Shown here piece after piece: positions 31,525-41,754 of a stretch of 64,000 nucleotides of DNA. This DNA is from Streptomyces bauhiniae (GTDB lineage: Bacteria > Actinomycetota > Actinomycetes > Streptomycetales > Streptomycetaceae): positions 682,001 to 746,000 of the forward strand of contig NZ_SRRT01000002.1 in the NCBI RefSeq assembly GCF_004784475.1, given 5' to 3'. Every line of letters begins with the position of its first letter. The stretch's first letter is position 1. The position numbers and the translations under genes are program-made. The notes under the pieces are model-generated. The model saw nothing but the letters and a program-made list of their open reading frames with translations, did no database searches and was not told the DNA's origin.

Positions 31525-32862
31525 ATGTCTGACGCATCGAGTGGTGACTGTACGGAGCACCACTGCACGAAACACGACTGCACCCGGCACCGCGCGGCGG
31601 TCACCGAGGCCGAGGTGGACGCCCTGATCCGGGGCATCTGCTTCAAGACCGGCCCGCCCCGCACCCTCGGGGTGGAGGTGGAGTGGCTGGTCCGTGATCC
31701 GGAGCGGCCCTGGCTCCCCGTACCGCCCGAACGGCTCGAAGCGGCCCACGCGGCCGTGCGCACCGTCCCCCTGGACTCGCCGCTCACGGTCGAGCCCGGC
31801 GGTCAGTTGGAGCTCAGCTCACTGCCCGCCTCTTCCCTCATGGAGTGCGTGAACTCCGTCTCCGCCGACCTGACCGCGGTCCGCAAGGTCCTCGCCGGAC
31901 ACGGCCTGGCCCTCCTCGGCGTCGGCCACGATCCCTGGCAGGAACCCACCCGCTTCCTCCATGAACCCCGTTACGACGCCATGGAGGCGTGCCTGGACCG
32001 CACCGGCCGGGCCGGCCGTCACATGATGTGCGCCTCGGCCTCCGTGCAGGTCTGCGTGGACGCCGGGTACGAGGAGCCGGGTCCGCTGGGCTACGAACGG
32101 CGCTGGTGGCTGGCGCACCAGCTCGGCGCGGTCCTGGTGGCCGCGTTCGCCAACTCCCCGATGACCGGGCGCCGGCCCACCGGCTGGCGGTCCACCCGGC
32201 AGCTCCACTGGATGGAGATCGGTCCCGGCCGGGCCGGGGCTCCGCCGATCGACGGCGAACCACGGGCCGACTGGGCCCGGCACGTGCTGGACTCCCCGGT
32301 GATGTGCGTCCGCCGCGACGAGGGCCCCTGGGACGTGCCGGAGGGGCTGACCTTCCGCGAGTGGACCCGGTCGCGGGCCCCGCGCCCGCCCACCCGCGCG
32401 GATCTCGACTACCACCTGACCACGCTGTTCCCGCCGGTCAGGCCGCGCGGCCATCTGGAGCTGCGGATGATCGACGCGCAGCCCGGTGACGACGGCTGGA
32501 TCGTGCCGCTCGCGGTGACGGCGGCCCTCTTCGACGACCCGGAGGCCGCCGAGGCCGCGCACCGGGCGGTGAAGCCGCTGACGGAGCGCGCGCTGGACCG
32601 GCCCGCCCCGCACAACCCGCTGTGGTCGGACGCGGCCCGGCTCGGCCTCGCCGATCCGGGGCTGCGGGAGGCCGCCACCGCCTGCTTCACGGCGGCCCTG
32701 GCTGCGCTGCCCCGGCTCGGCGCCACGCCCGAGGTGTCGGACGCGGTGGCGGGGTATCTGGACCGTTACGTCCTGCGGGGCCGCTGCCCGGCCGACGACC
32801 TGCCGGCCGGCGCCGGCGCCACGGACCCGCGCGCCCACGCGAGGAAGGACATCCGCTCATGA
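31525..32862 (+). CDS. egtA: EgtA, glutamate-cysteine ligase of ergothioneine biosynthesis
   Basis: A 445-residue GCS2-type ligase that makes gamma-glutamylcysteine, the sulfur donor for EgtB. Key blocks: TLGVEVEWLVRD (Mg/ATP Glu residues), VEPGGQLELSSLPASSL, and LQLHWMEIG-like TRQLHWMEIGPG. The first 22 residues hold three C-T-x-H units (Cys9-His12, Cys14-His17, Cys19-His22) at a five-residue period, an unusual metal-binding-like extension. AGGAG precedes the ATG. First gene of egtABCD; its stop overlaps the egtB start as ATGA. Confidence 0.93.
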   Translation: MSDASSGDCTEHHCTKHDCTRHRAAVTEAEVDALIRGICFKTGPPRTLGVEVEWLVRDPERPWLPVPPERLEAAHAAVRTVPLDSPLTVEPGGQLELSSLPASSLMECVNSVSADLTAVRKVLAGHGLALLGVGHDPWQEPTRFLHEPRYDAMEACLDRTGRAGRHMMCASASVQVCVDAGYEEPGPLGYERRWWLAHQLGAVLVAAFANSPMTGRRPTGWRSTRQLHWMEIGPGRAGAPPIDGEPRADWARHVLDSPVMCVRRDEGPWDVPEGLTFREWTRSRAPRPPTRADLDYHLTTLFPPVRPRGHLELRMIDAQPGDDGWIVPLAVTAALFDDPEAAEAAHRAVKPLTERALDRPAPHNPLWSDAARLGLADPGLREAATACFTAALAALPRLGATPEVSDAVAGYLDRYVLRGRCPADDLPAGAGATDPRAHARKDIRS

Positions 32863-34193
32863 CCGCCCAGGAGAGCGGGACCACGGCGGCCGGCACCGAG
32901 ACGCTGCGCGAGCGGCTGCTCGCCTCGCTGGTCACCGCCCGCGACCGCACCACCCTGCTGACGAGCTGCGTCGAGGACCCGGACCTCACCGCCCAGCACT
33001 CCCCGCTGATGTCGCCCCTGGTCTGGGACCTCGCGCACATCGGCAACCAGGAGGAGCTGTGGCTGCTGCGCAACGTCGGCGGCCGGGAGGCGATGCGGCC
33101 CGACATCGACGTGCTGTACGACGCCTTCGAGCATCCGCGCTCCGAACGCCCCTCGCTCCCGCTGCTCCCGCCCGAGGAGGCGCGGAAGTACGCGGCCGAG
33201 GTGCGCGGGCGGGCGCTGGACCTGCTGGAGGGCGCCGACTTCGAGGGCGGCAGCCGGCTCACCGAGGCGGGGTTCGCCTTCGGGATGATCGCCCAGCACG
33301 AACAGCAGCACGACGAGACGATGCTGATCACCCATCAGCTCCGCACCGGCCCGGCCGCGCTGACCGCGCCCGCCCACGACCCGGTGCCGCCGTACACCGG
33401 CCCGGCCGAAGTCCTGGTTCCCGGCGGCCCGTTCACCATGGGCACCTCCACCGAGCCCTGGGCGCTGGACAACGAACGCCCGGCGCACGTACGGGAGGTG
33501 GCGCCGTTCTGGATCGACACGGTGCCGGTGACGAACGCGGCCTACCAGGCGTTCATCGCGGACGGCGGCTACGACACCGAGCGCTGGTGGACCCCGGAGG
33601 GCTGGGCGCATGTCCGCCGCAACTCCCTCAAGGCGCCGCTGTACTGGCGCCGGGAGGGGAGCCAGTGGCTGCGGCGCCGGTTCGGGGTCACCGAGGTGGT
33701 GCCGCCCGAGGGGCCGGTGCTGCACGTGTGCTGGTACGAGGCGGACGCCTACGCCCGCTGGGCCGGGCGCAGGCTGCCCACCGAGGCGGAGTGGGAGAAG
33801 GCGGCCCGGCACGACCCGGTCACCGGCCGCTCCACCCGCTACCCGTGGGGCGACGCCGATCCGGGCCCGGAGCACGCCAACCTGGGCCAGCGGCACCTCT
33901 CCCCCGCCCCTGTCGGCAGCTACCCGGCCGGTGCATCGCCGCTCGGGGTACGGCAGTTGATCGGGGACGTCTGGGAGTGGACGTCGAGCGACCTCGCACC
34001 GTATCCGGGGTTCGCCGCGTTCCCGTACCGGGAGTACTCGGAGGTGTTCTTCGGGCCGGAGTACAAGGTGATGCGCGGCGGTTCGTTCGCCGTGGACGCG
34101 GTGGCCTGCCGGGGTACGTTCCGCAACTGGGACTATCCGGTCCGGCGGCAGATCTTCGCCGGGTTCCGCACCGCCCGCTCGGAGTCCGCCTGA
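32859..34193 (+). CDS. egtB: EgtB, hercynine sulfoxide synthase
   Basis: A 444-residue non-heme iron enzyme that joins gamma-glutamylcysteine to hercynine with O2. An N-terminal DinB-like half carries the iron ligands: His60 (DLAHIGNQEE) and the H-x-x-x-H-x-E motif HEQQHDE at 147-153. The C-terminal formylglycine-generating-enzyme-like half has FTMGTSTEPWALDNERPAHV, RLPTEAEWEKAARHD and the end VMRGGSFAVDAVACRGTFRN. Start overlaps egtA, stop overlaps egtC (TGATG), so translation is coupled on both sides. Confidence 0.96.
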   Translation: MTAQESGTTAAGTETLRERLLASLVTARDRTTLLTSCVEDPDLTAQHSPLMSPLVWDLAHIGNQEELWLLRNVGGREAMRPDIDVLYDAFEHPRSERPSLPLLPPEEARKYAAEVRGRALDLLEGADFEGGSRLTEAGFAFGMIAQHEQQHDETMLITHQLRTGPAALTAPAHDPVPPYTGPAEVLVPGGPFTMGTSTEPWALDNERPAHVREVAPFWIDTVPVTNAAYQAFIADGGYDTERWWTPEGWAHVRRNSLKAPLYWRREGSQWLRRRFGVTEVVPPEGPVLHVCWYEADAYARWAGRRLPTEAEWEKAARHDPVTGRSTRYPWGDADPGPEHANLGQRHLSPAPVGSYPAGASPLGVRQLIGDVWEWTSSDLAPYPGFAAFPYREYSEVFFGPEYKVMRGGSFAVDAVACRGTFRNWDYPVRRQIFAGFRTARSESA

Positions 34194-34972
34194 TGTGCCG
34201 CCACCTGGCCTATCTGGGACCCGAGCAGCCCCTCAAGCACCTGCTGCTGGACCCGCCGCACAGCCTGTACCGGCAGTCCTGGGCGCCCCGGCGGCAGCGC
34301 AACGGCACGGTGAACGCGGACGGGTTCGGGGTCGGCTGGTACGCGGACGGCGATCCGGTGCCGGCCCGCTACCGGCGCTCCGGGCCGATCTGGGCGGACC
34401 AGTCGCTGCTGGACCTGGCCCGTGTGGTGCGTTCGGGCGCGGTGCTGGCCGCCGTGCGCGACGCCACGCTGACGGGCGCGGACGCGGAGGCCGCGGCGGC
34501 GCCGTTCGCCTCGGGGCACTGGCTGTTCAGCCACAACGGGGCGGTGGCCGGCTGGCCCGACGCGGCCGCACCGCTGGTCTCCCTGCTGCCCCCGGTCGAT
34601 GTGCTGTCGCTCCAGGCACGCACCGACTCGGCGTTCGTCTGGGCGCTGGTCCTGCACCGGCTCAGGTCGGGCGAGGCCCCGGACTACGCCCTCGCGGCGA
34701 CCGTCCGCCAACTGGCCGAGGCCGCGCCCGCCTCCCGTCTCAACCTGCTGCTGACCGACGGCGAGACCGTCACCGCGACCGCCTGGGGCGACAGCCTCTG
34801 GTACCGCGCGGAACCGGGACCCGCCGTGATCGTCGCCTCCGAGCCGTACGACGACGAACCGCTGTGGCGGGAGGTCCCCGACCGCACCGTGGTCACCGCG
34901 AGCCGTACCGAGGTCCGGCTCGACCCCGTCGAGGACCTCGTGTCCGCACCACCGAAGGAGCACTGCACGTGA
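34193..34972 (+). CDS. egtC: EgtC, gamma-glutamyl hercynylcysteine sulfoxide amidohydrolase
   Basis: A 259-residue class II glutamine-amidotransferase-fold hydrolase that removes the glutamyl group from the EgtB product. The N-terminal nucleophile Cys2 (MCRHLAYLG) is present, as are NADGFGVGWYADGDPVPARY and the GHWLFSHNGAVAGWP loop. Overlaps egtB by three bases and egtD by four (GTGA). Confidence 0.95.
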   Translation: MCRHLAYLGPEQPLKHLLLDPPHSLYRQSWAPRRQRNGTVNADGFGVGWYADGDPVPARYRRSGPIWADQSLLDLARVVRSGAVLAAVRDATLTGADAEAAAAPFASGHWLFSHNGAVAGWPDAAAPLVSLLPPVDVLSLQARTDSAFVWALVLHRLRSGEAPDYALAATVRQLAEAAPASRLNLLLTDGETVTATAWGDSLWYRAEPGPAVIVASEPYDDEPLWREVPDRTVVTASRTEVRLDPVEDLVSAPPKEHCT

Positions 34973-35928
34973 GCCTGCACGTGACCCGCACCCTCCCCGA
35001 GGACGCGACCGAAGCCGCGCTGCGCGCCGACGTCCTCGACGGCCTGTCCACCGATCCCAAGACACTGCCCCCCAAGTGGTTCTACGACGCGCGCGGCAGC
35101 GAGCTGTTCGAGCGGATCACGGAGCTGCCCGAGTACTACCCGACCCGGGCCGAGCGGGAGATCCTGCAGACCCGCTCCGGTGAGATCGCCGCGGCCGGCG
35201 GCGCCCGCACCCTGATCGAGCTGGGGTCGGGCTCCTCCACCAAGACCCGGCATCTCATCGACGCGCTGACCTCGCTGGAGGCGTACGTCCCGGTCGACGT
35301 CAGCGAGAGCGCGCTGGTGCAGGCGGGGCGGGCGCTCACCGAGGAGCGGCCGGGTCTCGCGGTGCACGCGCTGATCGCGGACTTCACCCGGCCGATGACG
35401 CTGCCCGAGACTCCGGGTCCCCGGCTGGTCGCCTTCCTCGGCGGCACGCTGGGCAACCTGCTGCCCGCCGAGCGGTCCGACTTCCTGGCCGGCGTGCGCG
35501 CCATGCTGGCGCCGGGCGACGGGCTGCTGCTCGGCACCGACCTGGTGAAGGACGAGGCGGTGCTGGTCCGGGCGTACGACGACGCGTCCGGGGTGACGGC
35601 GGCGTTCAACAAGAACGTGCTCAGCGTGGTCGACCGCGAGCTGGGCGCCGACTTCGACCCGGACGCCTTCGACCACGTGGCCCGCTGGGACCCGGAGCGG
35701 GAGTGGATCGAGATGCGGCTGCGCTCGCGTACCGCGCAGACGGTGAAGATCCCGGCGCTCGGCATGGTCGTGGACTTCGCGGCCGGCGAGGAGCTGCGTA
35801 CCGAGGTTTCCGCGAAGTTCCGCCGGGAGGGGGTCGGCGCCGAACTGGACAAGGCGGGGCTGGAGTTGACCCACTGGTGGACCGACTCCGAGGACCGCTT
35901 CGCGCTGTCGCTCAGCGTGGCGCGCTGA
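34969..35928 (+). CDS. egtD: EgtD, histidine N-alpha-trimethyltransferase
   Basis: A 319-residue SAM-dependent enzyme that trimethylates histidine to hercynine, the first step on the amino-acid branch. SAM motif TLIELGSGSSTKTRHLIDAL; LPEYYPTRAEREIL and VAFLGGTLGNLLPAERSDF are EgtD hallmarks; C-terminal WWTDSEDRFALSLS. GTG start inside the egtC stop. With EgtA, B and C this leaves only the EgtE C-S lyase step to be supplied from elsewhere. Ends before two tandem hairpins. Confidence 0.96.
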   Translation: MSLHVTRTLPEDATEAALRADVLDGLSTDPKTLPPKWFYDARGSELFERITELPEYYPTRAEREILQTRSGEIAAAGGARTLIELGSGSSTKTRHLIDALTSLEAYVPVDVSESALVQAGRALTEERPGLAVHALIADFTRPMTLPETPGPRLVAFLGGTLGNLLPAERSDFLAGVRAMLAPGDGLLLGTDLVKDEAVLVRAYDDASGVTAAFNKNVLSVVDRELGADFDPDAFDHVARWDPEREWIEMRLRSRTAQTVKIPALGMVVDFAAGEELRTEVSAKFRREGVGAELDKAGLELTHWWTDSEDRFALSLSVAR

Positions 35929-35930
35929 GC

Positions 35931-35993
35931 GACAGCGGACCGAGGGCCGCTGTCTCCCCGCCCGGCGGGCGATGTCTCGCGCGCCGGGCGGGG
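35931..35993 (+). terminator. Tandem hairpins ending the egt operon
   Basis: Hairpin 1: GACAGCGG (35931-35938)/CCGCTGTC (35947-35954). Hairpin 2: CCCCGCCCGGCG (35956-35967) with its exact complement CGCCGGGCGGGG (35982-35993). Both follow the egtD stop directly. Confidence 0.8.
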
Positions 35994-36086
35994 ATGCGGC
36001 ACGGTGGATTACGGCGCGACAAACCGGCCATGTCGGGGCAGCCGGGCGCCGTCATCCTGCCGTACGGCGAAGAGGAGCACCCGCCC

Positions 36087-36299
36087 ATGTCGAACCACAC
36101 CTACCGGGTCAGCGAGATCGTCGGCACCTCCAACGACGGTGTCGACCAGGCCATCCGCAACGCCATCGGCCGTGCCGACCAGACCCTGCGCAACCTGGAC
36201 TGGTTCGAGGTCACCCAGGTCCGGGGGCAGATCGAGAACGGGCGGATCGAGAAGTACCAGGTGTGCCTGAAGGTGGGCTTCCGCCTGGAGGACGTCTGA
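36087..36299 (+). CDS. Dodecin (flavin-storage protein)
   Basis: A 70-residue dodecin: YRVSEIVGTSNDGVDQAIRN, then RNLDWFEVTQVRGQIENGRI with the conserved flavin-stacking Trp, and YQVCLKVGFRLED. Dodecins form hollow 12-mers that bind flavins or CoA. AGAGGAG sits upstream of the ATG. Its place just after egtD may reflect shared redox or oxidative-stress physiology, but hairpins separate the two. Confidence 0.93.
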   Translation: MSNHTYRVSEIVGTSNDGVDQAIRNAIGRADQTLRNLDWFEVTQVRGQIENGRIEKYQVCLKVGFRLEDV

Positions 36300-36316
36300 G
36301 CGGGCCGAGCCGTCCC

Positions 36317-36808
36317 TCAGGTCCGGCCCTCCTGCTCCTGGGCCTCCTGCAGCGCGGCCGAGGACTCGGCCCAGCGGGCCCGTACCACGGCGAAGCCGGC
36401 CCGTTCGGCCGCGTCGCAGACCAGCTCGTCGTCGTCCACCACGACCAGCACCTCACGCCGCCGGGCGAGCCTGCGCAGGATCTCCAGTTTGGTGGTGCGG
36501 GCGGGCCTGCGGTCCTGGCCGGGACGCATGTGCAGCTCGCCGTCCGGGAGTTGGTGGAGGGCGAGCCAGTCGAGGGTGTCCCGGCGGCACCGCTCGGGGC
36601 GGCCGGTGAGGTACACGATGTCGCAGGTGCGGGCGGCGGTACGAACCATCGCCACGCCCTCCACCAGGGGCGGGTCGAGGGGCGCGGCGGCGAAGAAGCC
36701 GTCCCAGTCGCGCGGGCGCCGCTGAAGGAAGTGCTGCCGGTGCGCGGTCTCCGCGAGGGTGTTGTCGAGGTCGAAGACGGTCACCGGGCGTTCGCTGCTG
36801 TGTGCCAC
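36317..36808 (-). CDS. HAD-superfamily phosphatase
   Basis: A 163-residue HAD hydrolase. Motif I is VTVFDLDNTLAET (nucleophile Asp and acid/base Asp), motif II is IVYLTGRPERCRRDTLDWL (Thr) and motif IV is VVVDDDELVCDAAERAG (Asp pair). A polynucleotide-kinase phosphatase-like or acid-phosphatase role is possible; substrate unknown. GTG start at 36808 chosen over a longer frame because VTVFDLDN should lie close to the N-terminus. Confidence 0.82.
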   Translation of the reverse strand: MAHSSERPVTVFDLDNTLAETAHRQHFLQRRPRDWDGFFAAAPLDPPLVEGVAMVRTAARTCDIVYLTGRPERCRRDTLDWLALHQLPDGELHMRPGQDRRPARTTKLEILRRLARRREVLVVVDDDELVCDAAERAGFAVVRARWAESSAALQEAQEQEGRT

Positions 36809-36915
36809 AGGCCCACTGTAGGGCGGCGGTGACGCCCGCCGGGCGCTCAAGATGCGAAGCCGGGCCGGGACGGTGACCCTGGGAGGGGAAGCCTCAAGCG
36901 ACCAGGAGGGCTGCC

Positions 36916-37110
36916 ATGTCCTTTATGGACAAGATCAAGGGAATGCTCAAGGGCCACGAAGACATGGCCGACAAGGGCATCGACAGGGGTGGCGACTACC
37001 TCGACCAGCGGACCGGCAACAAGCACCAGTCCCAGGTCGACACCGCTCAGGACAAGCTGAGGGACCAGTTCGGCTCCCAGCAGCACCGCGACAACCCGCC
37101 GCAGTCCTAG
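36916..37110 (+). CDS. Orphan antitoxin-like protein (MT0933/Rv0909 type)
   Basis: A 64-residue, highly charged protein: KIKGMLKGHEDMADKGIDRG then GDYLDQRTGNKHQSQVDTAQ and DKLRDQF, the pattern of the MT0933 antitoxin family (K-G-I-D-x-x-x-D-x-x-T-G-x-K). In mycobacteria the partner is a RelE/ParE or SRPBCC-type toxin; none lies beside it here. AGGAGGG sits just before the ATG. Many Streptomyces encode such proteins alone, so a general stress role is as likely as a toxin-antitoxin pair. Confidence 0.78.
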   Translation: MSFMDKIKGMLKGHEDMADKGIDRGGDYLDQRTGNKHQSQVDTAQDKLRDQFGSQQHRDNPPQS

Positions 37111-37140
37111 GACGCCGCGAAACTCCCACCACACCTACGG

Positions 37141-37177
37141 CCGCGTCCGGTTCGGAGCTGATCCGAGCCGGACGCGG
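37141..37177 (+). terminator. Terminator after the antitoxin-like gene
   Basis: CCGCGTCCGGTTCGGA (37141-37156) pairs with TCCGAGCCGGACGCGG (37162-37177) with one wobble and a GCTGA loop, 30 bases after the stop. Confidence 0.75.
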
Positions 37178-37212
37178 TCGTGTGCGCGGCCGGGTACGGG
37201 ATCATGCCTCGC

Positions 37213-38967
37213 ATGATCAACACGTCACGCCGCGGCCTGCTGGCCGCCTTCGCCGTCACCGCCGCCTCGCTGCCGCTGGGCGCCCTGGCCACCGCTCCCG
37301 CGCGGGCCGACGCCCTGCCCACGCCCGTGGACCCGCTGCCGGCCCCGGCCGGCCTGACCTCGGCCCGCTCCTCGGTGACCCTGCCGCCGCTGGACGCCTC
37401 CTACTTCTCCCAGCTCACCCTCGCCGCGCCGCTCACCGCCACCGTGCTGCCCGGCACCCCGGCCCGCACCGAGATAACCAGCGGCGGCAGACGGGTCGCC
37501 CTGCTCACCCGGGGCGCGCGGACCGTGCTGGTGCCGGGCCCGCGAAGAACCTTCGCCGAGAACAAGCGGCCCTTCGTGGACGACTTCGGGCGCACCCTGC
37601 CGGACACCTCGCTCCCGGCCGCCGACCGCTCGTACTGGGGGACCTCGCCGGGCGGCGGGAGCTGGTCCACGCTGGGCCCCGCCGACACCGACTACTCGGT
37701 GCAGCCCGGCACCGGCGTCATCGCCCTGACCACCGACTATGCCAGCCGCCATGCGACCCTGCGGGACGATCGGATCACCGACGTGGACGTGCGCGCGACC
37801 ACCCGCTTCGACAAGGTGCCCACCGGCCAGGCGTGCTCCTCCGCGCTCTCCTTCGGCTACCAGGACACCCACAACAACTACCGGGCCCGGCTCTCCTTCC
37901 TGACCAGCGGCGCGGTGGAGCTGCGCGTCGAGAAGGAGGTCGCCGACACGGTCACCCAGCTCGCCACCGCCACCACCCTCGCCACCGGAGTCCCCGCGGG
38001 CACCGACTTCACGGTCCGGGTGCGCCGGGAGGGCACCCGGATCAGGGTCAAGGCGTGGCGGACGAGCACGGCGGAGCCGGCCGGCTGGGCGGTGGACACC
38101 ACGGACGCCACCTTCGGCGCGGGCCGGGTGGGCCTGCGCGCGCTGGCCAACCAGGGCTGCTCCAACCTGCCGGTCAGGCTCCAGGTGAGCCGCTTCGAGG
38201 TGGACGCGGCGAACTGGGACACCCCGCCGACCGTCACCCACGGCGACTGGGTGCGCGTGCTGCCGCAGCCCTTCGACGGCACCTGGACGGCCGACCTGGA
38301 GCGCACGGTGCGCGGCTGGGCCGGGTCGACGGCGCCGGACGTGCTGGCGTACGCCGCGATGTTCCTCGGCGGCGCTCCGGCGGTCACCGCCGGGGACGGG
38401 CCCGCGCGGGGCAAGCAGGTACTGGGCGAGGCCGGTTACGGCTATCCGGACCCGCAGGGCTACCGCTACGAGGGCGCCGACTTCCACGAGTACATGAACG
38501 TGGGCTGGACCTTCCCCGACGGCACCTACACCGGGCCGTCGAGCAAGCAGGTGGGCAACCTCGACTGCTCCGGCTACACCCGGATGGTGTACGGCTACCA
38601 CCTGGGCGTACCGCTGGCCGCGGGCGCGGACACCTCGGGGACGCGGATACCGCGCAAGTCGCGTGACATCGTCGACTACGCGCCCGGTGTCGTCGTCGAC
38701 CGCACGACCGGCACCACCCCGCCCGCCGCCGCGCTGCTCCAGCCCGGTGACCTGGTGCTGTTCAACGCCGACTCCAGTGACGACCACGCGACGGTCACCG
38801 TGGACCACGTCGGGATCTATCTGGGCCCGGACGCCGACGGCAAGCGGCGCTTCCTGTCCAGCCGGAAGACGGTCGACGGCCCCACCATGTCCGACCTGGG
38901 CGGCGCGTCCCTCCTGGACGGCACCGGCACGTACGCGACGTCCCTGCACACGGTCCGCCGTATCTGA
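37213..38967 (+). CDS. Tat-exported NlpC/P60 hydrolase with an N-terminal lectin-like domain
   Basis: About 584 residues. A twin-arginine signal (MINTSRRGLLAAFAVTAASL, cleavage near APARADA) precedes about 90 linker residues. A concanavalin/laminin-G-like beta domain follows at about 110-335 (VDDFGRTLPD, YSVQPGTGVIALTTDYASRH, AGRVGLRALANQ). The C-terminal NlpC/P60 domain at about 420-580 has catalytic Cys in NLDCSGYTRMVYGY and His in VDHVGIYLGPD. NlpC/P60 enzymes cut cell-wall peptides; the front domain may bind glycan. The start could be ATG 37204 or 37213; neither has a clear ribosome site. Confidence 0.85.
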   Translation: MINTSRRGLLAAFAVTAASLPLGALATAPARADALPTPVDPLPAPAGLTSARSSVTLPPLDASYFSQLTLAAPLTATVLPGTPARTEITSGGRRVALLTRGARTVLVPGPRRTFAENKRPFVDDFGRTLPDTSLPAADRSYWGTSPGGGSWSTLGPADTDYSVQPGTGVIALTTDYASRHATLRDDRITDVDVRATTRFDKVPTGQACSSALSFGYQDTHNNYRARLSFLTSGAVELRVEKEVADTVTQLATATTLATGVPAGTDFTVRVRREGTRIRVKAWRTSTAEPAGWAVDTTDATFGAGRVGLRALANQGCSNLPVRLQVSRFEVDAANWDTPPTVTHGDWVRVLPQPFDGTWTADLERTVRGWAGSTAPDVLAYAAMFLGGAPAVTAGDGPARGKQVLGEAGYGYPDPQGYRYEGADFHEYMNVGWTFPDGTYTGPSSKQVGNLDCSGYTRMVYGYHLGVPLAAGADTSGTRIPRKSRDIVDYAPGVVVDRTTGTTPPAAALLQPGDLVLFNADSSDDHATVTVDHVGIYLGPDADGKRRFLSSRKTVDGPTMSDLGGASLLDGTGTYATSLHTVRRI

Positions 38968-38990
38968 CCCGCTGTGCGAACACAGCAGAC

Positions 38991-39021
38991 GGGGCCGGGG
39001 ATGAGCACCACTCCCGGCCCC
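38991..39021. terminator. Hairpin between the NlpC/P60 and sdhB genes
   Basis: GGGGCCGGG (38991-38999) pairs with CCCGGCCCC (39013-39021). It serves the rightward NlpC/P60 gene and the leftward sdh operon. Confidence 0.65.
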
Positions 39022-39059
39022 GCCCGTCCGCCCCCTTTGGCGAACGTCTGCTGAGTTCC

Positions 39060-39805
39060 CTACCGCTTGCCCGCCTTACGGGTCGCGCGCAGCCACTCCT
39101 TGTTCATTCCGGTGATGGAGAAGAGCGGGATGCCCTTCGGGCAGGCGGTGGCGCATTCGCCGGCCAGGGTGCAGCCGCCGAAGCCCTCCGCGTCCATCTG
39201 GGCCACCATGTCCAGCACCCGCGTCTCCCGCTCGGGGGCGCCCTGCGGGAGGACGTTGAGGTGGTTGACCTTGGCCGAGGTGAAGAGCATCGCGGCGCCG
39301 TTGGGGCAGGCGGCCACACAGGCCCCGCAGCCGATGCACTCCGCGTGCTCGAAGGCGAAGTCGGCGTCCGGCTTGGGCACCGGTGTCGCGTGGGCCTCCG
39401 GGGCGGCACCCGTGGGGGCGGTGACATAGCCGCCGGCCTGGATGATCCGGTCGAAGGCGGACCGGTCCACCACCAGGTCCTTGATCACCGGGAAGGCGGC
39501 GGCCCGCCAGGGCTCGATGTCGATGGTGTCGCCGTCCCGGAAGGACCGCATGTGGAGCTGGCAGGTGGTGGTGCGCTCGGGTCCGTGGGCGTCGCCGTTG
39601 ATGACGAGGCTGCACGCGCCGCAGATGCCCTCACGGCAGTCGTGGTCGAAGGCGACGGGGTCCTCGCCCTCGAGGATGAGCCGTTCGTTCAGGACGTCCA
39701 GCATCTCCAGGAAGGACATGTCGGGCGAGATGCCGTCCACCTCGTAGGTGGACATGGCGCCGTCGGTGCCGGCGTTCCGCTGGCGCCATACGCGCAGGGT
39801 GAGCC

Positions 39806-39809
<4 letters not shown>
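39060..39809 (-). CDS. sdhB: Succinate dehydrogenase iron-sulfur subunit
   Basis: A 249-residue SdhB/FrdB subunit. The N-terminal 2Fe-2S ferredoxin half has [19 protein letters not shown] (Cys ligands). The C-terminal half has [20 protein letters not shown] and [14 protein letters not shown] for the 4Fe-4S and 3Fe-4S centres. It passes electrons from SdhA flavin to quinone through SdhC. Start overlaps the sdhA stop by four bases (ATGA). This sdhCAB set with a single large membrane subunit is the Bacillus/actinobacterial b558 type rather than the main sdhCDAB. Confidence 0.95.
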
Positions 39810-41752
<1,943 letters not shown>

Positions 41753-41754
41753 GG

